Shown in pieces: positions 34,672-46,255 of a stretch of 64,000 bases of DNA. A program made the translations under genes and the position numbers. Origin of the DNA: Anagrus nilaparvatae (lineage: Eukaryota > Arthropoda > Insecta > Hymenoptera > Mymaridae). Each line of letters opens with the position of its first letter. The first letter of the stretch is position 1. The DNA lies in NCBI GenBank assembly GCA_022575985.1, contig JAKSXM010000007.1:30320501-30384500 (forward strand), written 5' to 3'. The notes beneath the pieces were generated by a model. That model was not told the DNA's origin and ran no database searches. It saw only the letters and a list, made by a program, of their open reading frames with translations.

Positions 34672-34973
34672 TATAATCATAAAAATAAAAAATTTTAGGT
34701 GTATTTTAACAAAACATAAACATCGAGAGGACTTTGTTGCAACCATGGTTTCACGCGCGAAGCAAAAAGTTAAAATATTTTAACTATTTTACCGAGTCAA
34801 TAAAGCAGTACCTATATTACTAGAATAAAAAACGCTCACGCAAAACGCTTTAGCGTGATAGGTGAAATCGTACCTTAATATTTAAAATTCTTTTTCTTAA
34901 ATAACTAATAATGAATATTAATTAATATTCAAAATTTCTTGTATCGCTCGATGATAAGGAGAGTATTTAAAAT

Positions 34974-35625
34974 AATTGAAATAATAACAACCTTTACGAG
35001 CAAGTTCTTGATTTAATTTATTAAGATGTTGATAAGGTCCAAGCTTTCGACTCACATGAAGTCTTTATCAAGGAATATGATGTTAAATAGTTAAATTAAA
35101 TATCAGAAAATTTTTGACATTAATAAAAAACTTTTCTTAATCCTAATCATTACATTATATTTAATTAAAAATACTGTATAAAAAGTCACTTTATAATCAA
35201 AAACATTAAATAAATTACAAATTAAAAAACAAAAAGTTAGATCAATCTTAGTATGTATTGATGATGATTTTTTCTGCTGTTATTGTTGTCTGAAAATCAG
35301 CAGAAAAAATAGCAATAACAGCAGAAAAAATCATCATCAATACATACTAAGATTGATCTAACTTTTTGTTTTTTAATTTGTAATTTATTTAATGTTTTTG
35401 ATTATAAAGTGACTTTTTATACAATATTTTTAATTAAATATAATGTAATGATTAGGATTAAGAAAAGTTTTTTATTAATGTCAAAAATTTTCTGATATTT
35501 AATTTAACTATTTAACATCATATTCCTTGATAAAGACTTCATGTGAGTCGAAAGCTTGGACCTTATCAACATCTTAATAAATTAAATCAAGAACTTGCTC
35601 GTAAAGGTTGTTATTATTTCAATTC
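34974..35625. repeat. Near-perfect 650-bp palindrome with Penelope-like ends
   Basis: The two arms of about 310 bp are almost identical reverse complements; by eye I find one mismatch (AATACTGTATAAA versus AATATTGTATAAA). The loop near 35290-35312 is short. Each arm holds CCTTGATAAAGACTTCATGT followed by GAGTCGAAAGCTTGGACC, a hairpin type typical of the ends of Penelope-like elements. This may be two pseudo-LTRs joined head to head without a coding part. Confidence 0.9.
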
Positions 35626-35685
35626 TTTTTCTTAAATTTATTTTTCTTTTTTTCAGATTAAAAGGGGCTGTTTATTAAATAATTA

Positions 35686-36400
35686 AAAAGTTATTATTAT
35701 TATTATTATTATTTCCTTTATTTGTATTTTACAAAACTAGTTACACTCTTACATAGTTATCATTATTATAGCTCTAATTAACATATATTGTTTGATTTAA
35801 ATAAATAATTTATATATAAATAAAATTGAGGTAAAATTAGTTAATAAAAATATAAGTAATATGATATAATTTGATATTAATACTGTTTCAAAAACTAAAT
35901 AAAATAAATAAGTTAACCATAGCAACAATCAGTCAAAAGTCAATCAGTCAATAGTCAATCAGTATGTATTAAAATTTGTCAATAGAATTTTATTAATCAG
36001 TCAACAAATAAATAAATAAGTTAAAATTTGTAAATAAATAATTAAATAACAAAATTAATTAATATTAATTTAATTAAACTGTTGTTAAACAGTGTTAGGC
36101 ATCTAATTTATAAAGATACTGCCTTATTGCTTTTTTAAATAAATTAAATGAGTGCAGGTCACGAATGCAGGGAGGAATTTTGTTCCAAAAGTTTGAGTAC
36201 TTTACCTGAAATGAATTTAGGCCCCAATCAGTTGTAACTGTGGTAGGATCTAAGTCTTTACGGGGACCACGAACTGGCCTATCAGGCTTATAAGGCTTGA
36301 ATAGTGGTAGCAAAATAGGAGGTTCTTTTAAACGAACTATCCTATACATTATAAGAGAGGCGAAATAGTCAGTACGAGTTACCTATACAATACTCTTAAA
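35686..36400 (-). mobile_element. Jockey-like LINE, 3' end
   Basis: The minus strand encodes the last part of a LINE ORF2 (36349-36095): a polar stretch followed by YSNFWNKIPPCIRDLHSFNL and FKKAIRQYLY, the typical C-terminus of Jockey-superfamily reverse transcriptases, ending in TAA. About 390 bp of 3' UTR follow and end in a (TTA)n run at 35688-35712 (TAA repeat on the element strand). The copy is 5'-truncated. It abuts the palindrome. Confidence 0.75.
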
Positions 36401-37389
36401 TTTCCACATTTTTATGATTAATTTTAATTCTTGTCTACTAGACAGATAATAGGCAATCATTTTACTTGCAATTTAAAATACGTCAAAAATTCAAGTATCT
36501 TAATATTTTTTTTGAAATAATAAATTCTATTATTTCATTATACCGTTTACAAATTATAGCTTTATATTATAAGAAAATTTTTTTAGCAACAAAATTAAAA
36601 ATTTTTTCTTGAAAAACGTAAAAAAGTGTAAAAGTGACAGAAAAAGTGAAAAAGTGATGACACTATGGGTCCTCAAATTATCGTATAAAAAATAAGTGGT
36701 ATAATTATAAAATATATAAGAAGAAAATAAATAAATAATTATAAAATATTTCAGGTATAAATATGTTGTTTTATACCTTAAAAACTGTTTCAAAAATATG
36801 TCTTTTAGGACTTAAAGAACAAAGCATGCAGTTATCAACAGGCAATATTTCTAGATTTTTTTTTGTAAAACTATATTAATAACTTCTTGCATATATTGTG
36901 TCATTGTGTCTATATTGCATATTAGTGTCATTTTTTGGTATTAGAATGCCTGAATAATTATTTGATGAGGTTTTATGCATTACCTATATTTTTACCTGTC
37001 AACAAGTTTTTTTTCGCATTTACAGTTTAAGGTTCTCAAATTTGACAATTAGCTTTTCTGATATCAAAATTTTTACCAGTTAAAGAAATATTCAGCTCCA
37101 AAATTCTGGCATATAAAATTTCTTCAACTACAGATCTGTTAAGTAAATTTTATACACTCTCAAAAGTTAAACCTAAATCCTAATACCTTCCACAAGGGAC
37201 ATTTATTAAATTTATTTCAAAAAAAATATCAAGATATTGAATATCAAATTCTTAATATTCAGGCTGAAATAAAAGGATGATATAATTGTTTTGTATGTCG
37301 CATCCTTAGAGGGTTAATTTTAAGAAAATAATTAAACTGTGTCAAGCACAGCCTATACCCGTGACAAAATGTTTTTTATTTTTTTATGT
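36401..37389. other. No gene recognised
   Basis: AT-rich. A short relic of the GGTTCCTCA family (GATGACACTATGGGTCCTCA) lies at about 36655-36680. The 36554-36793 minus frame is tyrosine, phenylalanine and lysine rich and not credible as a gene. Confidence 0.4.
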
Positions 37390-37646
37390 AATTAATTTTG
37401 AAAAAAAATTTTTCGAAAAAATAAGTATCGGATTGGAGATAACGAGTAAAAACGATAATTTTAGATATTAGTACTTTCATAGAAAAAAATGAAGTAATAC
37501 ATCCAAGAAGAAAAAGACGCTGCCAACTAGCTGACACTAAGGTTCCTCAAATACATCAATATGCCACTGATATCACCGATTACAACAGTGCAATCATACA
37601 TACATTTCTTTCTTAATTCTATAATAGTTGTGAAATATCACCGGTT

Positions 37647-37707
<61 letters not shown>

Positions 37708-37710
37708 TGT
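37390..37710 (+). repeat. Copy of the 450-bp family end with (AC)n
   Basis: Contains AACGAGTAAAAACG, TTAGTACTTTCATAG, the boundary GACGCTGCCAACTAGCTGAC with ACTAAGGTTCCTCA, then GAAATATCACCGGTTACATAC and a pure (AC)n tract at about 37648-37704. Confidence 0.7.
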
Positions 37711-38355
37711 CTAATAAGGGTTTTTTGGATCGCCGATCACGAATATTGAAGTTATAACTATGAAAAATTACCCCTTCACCCTTAAATTGGCCAAAACTAC
37801 CCCTAAAAGGGTTTTTTTTGCTACTTTCGCTCTAGCCCTCCAAGATTTGGTCTAATAGGGTTTTTTAGGTCGTTGATAGCTCTACACAGCCAGCGCCCGG
37901 GAAATAAAAAATTATTGAATTTAAAAAAAGTAATTATACCATCGTTTGTGCGTTTTTAATACCATTAAAACGAGCCCAACCAGACGTTTGTGCGTCTCGT
38001 ATTTTCCGAGAAAATGAAAATTTTCCGAAATTTCATCATCCGAAAAAAAAATCATTAATTTCTCCCTTAGAAATTAATTTTTTAAAAATTTGTTTTTTAG
38101 GATTTTATATAATTTCGTTTGTGCTTTCATCACCCCGGAAAAAAAATAATTAAAAATAATTAATTCCGGGTGCTGGCTATATGCCGCTGTCGTTGATCAC
38201 AATAAACAGCCCTTAAAGGGTTTTCTTTGAAGCATAATAAAAATTTTGGAAAATTGAAAAGACATCGATTTTGTGATCAACGACCCAAAAAACCCTATTA
38301 GACCGAATCTTGGAGGGCTAGAGCGAAAGTTTTAAAAACACCACTTTTAGGGGTA

Positions 38356-39526
38356 CACTGAGAAAACAAGAACAATATTTTTTACTATATTTTATAGTAA
38401 CGCGCGACCCACCTGTCAATTCAGGGAAAAAATAATATAATATATAAGAAATATTACTGCGCGCGCCTTTATTTTTACTATAAAATATAGTAAAAATTAT
38501 GTTTATAAAAATTACAGTACGCGTATAGGAATTTTTAATACATAGATAAAGTAATTTTTCTCTCTTCTTGTTACCCCCCCTTTTTTAATAAATTATAGCA
38601 CACGTGTAGGCACATTTATCTGTATTTCGGTATTTTAAAACAAAACTAATCATAAAAAATAAACACGTATTAATAAAAATAGAACAAATAAATAAAATAA
38701 AAAAGTTTAATAAAGGTGTAGATGTGAATTAACTCTTTCCTGAGGAATCTCCCTAAATCGTTCTCTGTGTGACTTACATTAGTATGCGTGTATGGAGTAG
38801 TACTACAGATATGTAGTAACGTTTAAAATTATTTTTATTCATTAAATATAAAAATATTAGTTATTTACAAGTGATTTATCAAGTATTTTATTTTAAATAA
38901 ATTAATATATTAAATAAATAAAGTAAAATAAACTGCGTAAAGCGCGTATCACGTGACTTGTGGTGGGGGAAATTCCTCAGGAAAGAGTTAAATAAAGAAA
39001 GAAAAAAGTGAGAATAAAATATCTATTTATTAAACAGGGGGCGTAAGTGAGTAATATCCAAAACATATAGTTTTCAAACTTCGATTCTTACACGCGTAAG
39101 CAGCTGTGGCCTAGTGGACGAAGTGATAGACCGGCAACTCAAGGGACCCGGGTTCAAATCCCCAAACTGCGACTTAAAAAACAAAAAAAATAAAATAAAA
39201 AAAAAATAAAATAAAAAAAAAAAATAATAAATAAATAAAAAATAATAAATATACCACAAAAAAAAAAATTATTTTTTAATATGTTTTTAATTTACATTAA
39301 AAAAATACTGAAATAAAAATTATATTCCTTGTATAGTAAAAATTCTAAATTAATCCAGTAATTATTAATTTATATTATAGTTATATTTCTTTAAAGTACA
39401 AGCAATTTTTACTGTATACTAAATAATAAATATTACAATAAATTTAACCAGGGTCGCCAATTACTAGAAAATACAGTAATTTTAACTTGAATATATAGGA
39501 ATATTTATGTGTTAGTTTTCTCAGTG
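38356..39526. mobile_element. CACTGAGAAAAC TIR element with TA duplication
   Basis: Starts CACTGAGAAAACAAGAAC, ends GTTAGTTTTCTCAGTG, flanked by TA (38354-38355 and 39527-39528). The empty site GGGGTAGTTTTAGC is preserved in the neighbouring tandem unit at about 39757. TA target and short TIRs fit the Tc1/mariner superfamily. The interior (about 38725-38985) holds an inverted CTCTTTCCTGAGGAAT/TTCCTCAGGAAAGAGTTAA pair and, further right, a tRNA-like segment. No transposase frame. Total 1,171 bp. Confidence 0.85.
39099..39173 (+). repeat. tRNA-like SINE head
   Basis: GCAGCTGTGGCCTAGTGGAC resembles a D-arm with A-box (TGGCCTAGTGG), and GGGTTCAAATCCC is a perfect B-box about 35 bp further on. 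An AAAAAAT-rich stretch follows. The two ends do not pair into a 7-bp acceptor stem, so I call a tRNA-derived SINE rather than a tRNA gene. It sits inside the TIR element. Confidence 0.6.
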
Positions 39527-39953
39527 TAGTTTTGGCTAATTTAAGGGTCAAGCCCCAATTTCTCATAGAAAATACCCTGATTTTCGTGTTCAGTGACCCA
39601 AGAAACCTACAGTAGACCAAATCTGGTGGCGGTCATGAACAATATAACCCCCCCCTTGTATTTTTACTGGAGCATTAACTTTGTGATCAGAAACCCAAAA
39701 AACCCTATTAGACCGAATTTTGAAGGGCTAGAACGAAAGTTGTAAAAACGCCACTTTTAGGGGTAGTTTTAGCTAATTTAAGGGTCAAGCCGCAATTTTT
39801 CATAGAAAAGACCTCGATTTTCGTGTTCAGTGACCCAAAAAACCTATAGTAGACCAAATCTGGTGGTGGTCATGAACAATATAACCCCCCCCCCCCCGTA
39901 TTTTTACTGGAGCATTAACTTTGTCTTCAATTTTGAAGCTTATCGCATATTAC

Positions 39954-40178
39954 TGTGATCATATCGACTGCAAACAAAAGCGACATATTGTTGCCGCGAA
40001 TTTCCAAAAATGCTGTCATATGCTCTGATAACCCACAAATCACAAGGACAAACTTTAGATACATTTTTTTTTACATATAGGGGACACGGAAAGACCATTG
40101 GGGATTACGGTTTGAGTCGAGTTACATCAATTAATGATGTAATTTTAATAAAAAGTTACAACAAATATCGTTTTGACT
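39954..40178 (+). pseudogene. PIF1-like helicase fragment
   Basis: An open frame ending at TGA (40176-40178) encodes REFPKMLSYALITHKSQGQTL near its start and GLSRVTSINDVILI near its end. These match the last two conserved motifs of PIF1-type DNA helicases, as found in host PIF1 and in the RepHel protein of Helitrons. Between them about 15 residues look altered. No upstream helicase motifs are visible, so it is an isolated C-terminal remnant, most likely from an autonomous Helitron in view of the two non-autonomous Helitrons in the window. Confidence 0.65.
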
Positions 40179-42211
40179 GAATACGACTTTCTACATCTTT
40201 CAAAGTGAAACTAAATTTCATGCAATCTTTAAATAATATTAATCGCAAATAAACAATAAAATATTTTAAATAGTATATACCAAGAACGTATTATATTTAA
40301 TCAATAAATTAGTTAATTAAATTTATTATTTTTAAAATACATTTTATTATTACTTATTATGTAAATATACATGCTAATACTGTAAATATACATATAAAAT
40401 ATTTCATACATTACATATTCGTTGTTTAACTAAATGAGTTTGATTATTTACTTCAACTAACATACCCACTAAACTCCAATAGGTAAAATCGGCCCCCAGA
40501 ATGGGTAAATCAGTAGGTTTTACTCATTCACATTGGGTAAAACCAAGTAATTTGAATTGAATGAATATACATACCTCATTACAATAGGTAAAATAGTATA
40601 ATTTACCCATTGGCTTATTTCACCGAGGATTTAACTTATAACTTATATAACCTAAAATTATTATTATCATAAAATTACTGAAAAAAATAAAAAATATTAA
40701 ATGTAATAAAAGTAGAAAGACGTCATCAATACTTAGAATCTTAAAAAGTTATAATGCAAACAATAAAAATATTGATATCACTAATAATAGTGAAATAAGT
40801 TTCTATAAAAGCTTAAATATTCATATATCTGAATTCAGTTAAAGTTTTAATTTTGGTTACACATTTACTTTTATACATACGTATGAATAATAATTTTTTC
40901 TTTTCATAAGTAAAGTGAGATATCTTGTAACACTTAATTTATTTTTGTAATCTTTTAAATATTAATATTAACTTTTTATAATGAAATCTAAAGGGTTCGT
41001 CCCGTAAATTTGTTTAATAAATAATAAATAAATAAAATAAATATATTTGCGTCTTTATGCATCAAATATTATTATTACGTGTGCTTTATTTTCGTTCCTC
41101 CGCGCATCGCATGTATATTATAGTGAACTAATTTTTTCCTTATACGCAGTATGTAACATATGTAACTCCGCTGTACCGGTCCCAAGCCCGGAGCCTCATA
41201 AGGCTGAGGAAGGAGGAGGGTGGTTCAGCCCGCCTTTTTTCAAGGTTGAACTAGAATCAAGGATATAGGATATAGCTCTCTGGAACAACTGAAGCTGCCC
41301 TATAAATCGGGTCTCATGCCCTGCATTTCTCCGGGGACATTCTCTATGCTGTACCCCATGTGTTCTTGGTTAGGAATGCCGCAGACTGCTCATAGTTATC
41401 CTATAAGCGGTTCTGGAATAACTGAGGCTGCCCTATAAACCGGGTTTTATGCCTTTTCTTTCCCTCGAGCATTCTTGGCAAGCATGCAGCCGCAGACTGC
41501 TATCCTAAAACTATCCTTGAGGAAGAGGCACATTAAAGGGGCTCCAAGGTTTTCTCCAACCTAAGTGCGAGTTAAGCCACATACAGGGTTGCCCTAGACC
41601 TGACGTATTGGCTCTTAGCATGGGAAAATTCAACCTTGAGCACAGTGACGTAGCCGATTAAAGTTAGTCACAAGTCCCGCTAAATCATGACTGCAGGCTG
41701 TATTTTCTGGTTTAGTAATGTGTGAAGGTGATGGGTTATTGGGTTATTGGGAAGTGGCATTGTCATCAGAAAAGGAGGAGCAATCCTCCATTCTGTAGGG
41801 GATCTATCTATGGAATCATGCCGTCTGGTTCCAGAGTAAAATCTGACATCAGCCCTCATGATTCCACTGGTAGATGCCTGACCTGTTCCATGACAGGTAT
41901 AAAACATTGTGGAATGGTAGCAAACATAGAGGTGGAAACACTTCACCTGTTAGATTGAGGATTGGTGTTCGCTCGCGTCACCACCTCTCAATCGAAGTCT
42001 GTTACATGCCGGATTAATAATCGTATGTGATGTCATCAGACATGGTGGTGAAAACTCCCCGATCTGTAGGACTATTATTACTGGATGGACGCTGGAAGCT
42101 AATAGATACTCTCTGTCAGCGACTAACGTAAATCCTTCAATAATACTCTGAAGGGTTCTCTTACCCAACTAAGGGCCCTTTGTCCAGGGACACAGGCTTA
42201 TTTTATGAATA

Positions 42212-43290
42212 ATGCTAGATAAATACAGTGAATTACCCCAGGTTGATACCCCTCTTATAGAGGGTAATTCAACCTCTGATTCCTATCAAGTGAAAGCCTT
42301 GGTGGTCAGAGCCGGAGACACGGATTCTGGGGGTCTCCAATTTAACATTTCCCAGCAGCAAGGGCAGAACGTCACGCCCACAGAGCAACAACATCTAGCT
42401 CTAACTGCTAAAGAAAAGACGGCAAGGGTAGTCTTAACTAGGCTAGATGTCGAGGATTCCTCCCGCAAATCCTCAATGAAAGTTGATATAAGCGCAAAAT
42501 GTGGCGCCCAAAAAGGTTCAAGCAATAGCTTGATACGGCCTTCTATTCTGAAGGATCAGAGATCATATTCGTTGCCTAATGTTAGCAAAGTTGGGCTTGA
42601 TGACGAAGGCAAGAAGGAAGAAAATATGGAAAGATATCTCCGAGAGTCAAAGGAATATAACAAGGCGTGCATTGAAATCGACGCAAACATGGAGAGAGAT
42701 ATTACTCAGATACGAGACTCAGTCAAAGTACAGAAGAACTGTAATATGACTGTCAAAAAAGGCATAACTCAGTTTGAAAAATATTTAGCCAGGCTAAGGA
42801 CAATTTTTGAATTGCAGCAGGAGGTTTTAAATAGAAAATAAAAACCCGATATTCCTATACTGGAAGCATCAGGGACTATTACTGGAAAAGGAAAGAAGAG
42901 GGCTCGGAATGCGTCCCAAAGCCCAACTGGAAAGGAGAATACAAAAAAGAGACTGGCGCAGAAAATGTCTTCGAAATTCCCTCTAAAGAAGACCTTCCCC
43001 AACGCGGTGACGTCTCCTCCGAAAGATAAGGATCAGGAGGGGACTAAGGTAGCCTCTGGCCAGCAAACGCAGCCAAAGGATGTAGATGTAGCTACAGACA
43101 CCCCCCCCCCACTCCAGATGAGGATGATTTCGTCGCCGTTAAAAAGTCAAAGAAAAAAGGAAAAGAAGAAGAAGAAAAAAGAGTTTGAAAGAAAGGAGAC
43201 AGAGGCTCGTAAAAATCAAGAGCAGGAAAAGAAGAAGCAGCAGCAGCAGCCAAAAATAACTGCAACAGTAGCAGACCACTGGCAGGGGCA
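42212..43290 (+). pseudogene. LINE ORF1 (gag-like) remnant
   Basis: Starts at ATG 42212 and runs to a single TAA at 42839-42841, then continues in the same frame through 43290. ORF1 proteins of this clade bind element RNA and form the ribonucleoprotein. Visible parts are a polar N-terminus, a charged helical region (about residues 130-209, with KEYNKACIEIDANMERDITQ) and a basic KR-rich stretch (KKRARNASQ). A C-tract at about 43102-43114 has probably slipped: the alternative frame beyond it gives an acidic then lysine-rich sequence that looks more natural. The CCHC zinc knuckles expected at the C-terminus are absent; the sequence passes directly into ORF2 endonuclease, implying a deletion near 43290. 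Confidence 0.7.
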
Positions 43291-45960
43291 GAGAATAAAA
43301 GTTGTTATTTGTCACCGAATGACACTTGGGGTGTTCACCGCAAAGCTGGCCTCATTGGAGGAAACGATAAGGTTAGTCTCTGGCAATATCATATTTGCCG
43401 GGGACTTGAATTCCAGGGCCGTGGAATGGGGAATGCCAACCACGAACCGTAGGGGAACGTTGATCCTAGAGATGGTCGCTAGAACTGATCTGGTGGTCAT
43501 GAACTCTGGGAACAATTAAACCTACGTAAAGCCAGGATTTGGTGAATCGATCCCTGACATCACTTTTGCCTCAGCCGGGTTAGCATGAAGAGTGCGTGGT
43601 TGGAGGGTGATGGATGGAGCCAATGGCAGCGACCATAATTACATCACCTTCAAAGTGCGTGATAGGGTCGTTAATCGGCCCCCGTACAAAAAGCGCCCAC
43701 TAGGCTGGAATGTGTCAAAGATAGGCAAGAACAGATTTCTGGAATATCTTCGTGAAGAGTCCTCGTCTATCCTAGCCTGGCATGGAGGACCGACCACCCC
43801 GGAAGAGGCAGAGACTCTCGTCAAGAGGGTAACTGCTCTTCTGAGGGGAGCTTGCGATGCCTCTATTCCGCGTAAACGGCCCTGGAAGGGTAAAAGAAGC
43901 GTGTTACTGGTGGAATGAAGAAATTGCGGAGCTTAGGCGGGTCTGTCACGGGGCACGCAAAAGACGGCAAAGAGCGCATGGCCACCCAGAGCTGGCTACG
44001 CGCTCTGAAGAGTACAAGAAAGCCAAGCATAGGCTGGCGAAAGCCATCCGCCTCAGCAAGGCGCACTGTCTTCGGTCGCTAAGAGATGATATCAATAGCG
44101 ATCCGTGGAGCCTGGGATATAAGGTTGTCATGGGGAAACTTAAGTCCGGGTGTGACAATACGATGGATGAAGCAGCGACCAAAAGAATAGTGGAAGCTCT
44201 CTTTCCGGATCATCCAAACCGACAACACCCGGCTTTGGATGTCCCGATGGAGCTATTTAGCGAGGCGGAGATGCTTTAGGCAATTAGGTCAATGAAAAAT
44301 GGGAAAGCGCCAGGACCAGACGGAATACCCGCGGAAGCTCTTAAGGCGGCTGCAAAGGTAATCCCTGGTCTCCTCCTTGGCAAGTTTAATGCGTGCCTCG
44401 TTGCAGGCGTCTTTCCAAGGGACTGGAAAGTGGCCCGCCTGGCTCTGATAAGCAAGGAAAAGGGTGAACCAGGATCTCCATCATCTTACAGACCATTATG
44501 TATATTAAATACCATTGGCAAGGTGATGGAGAGCATGGTCAGAGGAAGATTGCGGCAGGCAATTAGGGAAGCGGGTGACCTTAGCGACGATCACCACGGT
44601 TTTCGTAAGGTGCGTTCCACGATCGGTGCCATCGAGCAGGTCGTGAAGGTGGTTATGAGGGCCAAACAAGTACGGCCGGATATTAAACCGGACGTCCTGC
44701 TTGTCACGTTGGATGTGAAAAACGCATTCAACTCGGCTAATTGGGACGAAATGTTGCACTCCCTCGAGCAGGTATTCAGAGTTCTAGGTTATCTGAGAAA
44801 TATACTCAGAGACTACCTCCGGGACCGATACCTGCGTTGGGACACGCTCGATGGCACAAGAGATAAAGTATTAAGCGCATAGCGCAGGGTTCAGTTCTGG
44901 GCTCTGATCTGTGGAATGCCTTCTACGACGGCTTGCTAAAGATTGAGCTTCCGGAAGGATGCTCCATGATCGGATACGCGGATGATGTTGCTCTAACCAT
45001 AACAGCTCATGAGACAGAGGACCAGCAGAATACCTTGGATTAGACCATGCGCCTTATCAATAGCTGGATTTCGGATCCCGGTCTCAGAGTGGCAGTTCCG
45101 AAAACGGAAATTGTCCTTCTGACCCGGAGAAGTGTTGATACCATATTCGGCGTCAGCTTTCATGACGGAGGTAATCCCCTTATGATCCAGACCAAACCAT
45201 CGGTCAAATATTTGGGGGTCTTCTTGGATAACAAGTTGACCTACAATAGACAATTCCAGCAGGCCTTTGAAAAGACTGGCCGGGTGACAAACTCCCTCTT
45301 GTGGCTGATGACGAACATCGGCGGTCCTAGATCAGAGAACATGAGGCTGTTGATGACGACAGTCAACTTCATCTTGCTCTACGGTGCAGAGGTGTGGGCT
45401 GACAATGTCCGCATAAAAAAGTGCTGCAAGAAACTAAAGGCGGCACAGAGGCAGGGGGCACTTCGAATCGCTTGCTCGTACAAGACTGTATCAGAGCCAG
45501 CGATCCAGGTAGTGGCTCGGGTGATTCCTATCAATCTACTTGCCTAGGAAAGGCTGGCGATCTATAACCGCGAGGAAGAAGAGCGTACGTAGCTTTTGTT
45601 CGCCCTCGCTCCCGCACAATGGAATGTTGGCAGTATAGGTGGAATGGTGACCCGAGGGGACGTTGGACGCACCGCCTTATCATCGACTTGGAAAGCTGGA
45701 TGAACCGTGATCATGGGGAGGTAGACTTCTACCTCACACAGTTCCTAACTGGTCACGGTTATTTCCGCGATATGCTTTTCAAGTGGCGCAAGGTGGCATC
45801 TCCGAGATGCTTGCATTTCCCGGGCGAGCCGGATACCGCTGAGCACACCTTTTTTAGATGTCCTCACTTCGCTGAGGCCAGAAGGAGTCGTCCCGGAAAT
45901 GCTGCGCAGTACCGTGAACTGGTACAGTGTGGCAGAGTACGTACGGGCGACACTCAATAG
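43291..45960 (+). pseudogene. LINE ORF2: endonuclease, reverse transcriptase, zinc motif
   Basis: Encodes the second half of an AP-like endonuclease (FAGDLNSRAVEWG at about 43398, and SDHNYI at about 43630, a catalytic motif), a linker, and the reverse transcriptase: NGKAPGPDGIPAEAL (44298), SYRPLCILNTIGKVMES, DHHGFRKVRSTIGAI, LVTLDVKNAFNSANW (first catalytic Asp), AQGSVLG and the active-site YADD (44975-44986). Then come LLYGAEVWAD and the C-terminal zinc motif, whose second cysteine is phenylalanine (CLHF). Breaks I can see: stops at 43517, about 43585, 44277 and 45041, and frame changes near 43895, 44880 and 45545-45620. The endonuclease N-terminus is missing. Inactive. Confidence 0.85.
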
Positions 45961-46255
45961 AAAAAAGGAGGAAGGTTTCCTCTCGTAGGAAACTCTCCTC
46001 CTTTATTGACAGGGTATGGCGAAGAAATGCCTTGGCTGCATTTTTTCTGGACCAAAGTAATACCTAAACAGGGAGTCCCGGTCCGGATTCTATGATATTG
46101 TCATAAATGCAGGAGGGTGAGGAGTTTAGTGGGTATTGTAATTCCTCCTTAATTAAACTGAGTATCTGGGCAACCATAAATTTGAGGTTGAGTCCCACAT
46201 AACCATACAGCACTCCTCGTCCTACGAAAAAAAAAACAAAAAAAAAAAAACAAAA

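Larger units (their letters stand above)
37711..39945 (+). repeat. Repeat family with GACCCAAAAAACCCTATTAG units, split by a transposon
   Basis: Direct repeats with a period near 240 bp are visible at 39527-39690 and 39765-39930 (AATTTAAGGGTCAAGCC, GTGTTCAGTGACCCAA, GTAGACCAAATCTGGTGG, GGTCATGAACAATATAACCC then a C-run). The units at 38205-38355 and 39527 onward were continuous before the 38356-39526 element inserted. 37715-37880 is an inverted, diverged copy (CCTCCAAGATTTGGTCTAAT then AGGGTTTTTTAGG). Confidence 0.75.
41170..46255 (+). mobile_element. R1-clade LINE, nearly full-length but decayed
   Basis: A 5-kb non-LTR retrotransposon, less AT-rich than its surroundings: 5' UTR (41170-42211), ORF1 (gag-like), ORF2 (endonuclease and reverse transcriptase), 3' UTR with the same GAGTTTAGTGGGTAT and GAGTCCCACATAACC blocks as the 3-kb copy, and an A-rich tail at 46227-46257. 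The 5' UTR holds a diverged ~125-bp direct duplication (CTGGAACAACTGAAGCTGCC at about 41280 and CTGGAATAACTGAGGCTGCC at about 41414). ORF order and the C-terminal zinc motif place it near R1/SART/TRAS-type elements. I found no clear target duplication. Confidence 0.85.

Noticed and set aside
39099..39173. tRNA gene
   Set aside because: B-box is perfect but the acceptor stem does not pair, and it lies inside a transposon.
41680..42168. Minus-strand frames in the LINE 5' UTR
   Set aside because: They overlap other frames, lack protein features and lie in a GC-richer untranslated region where long chance frames are expected.
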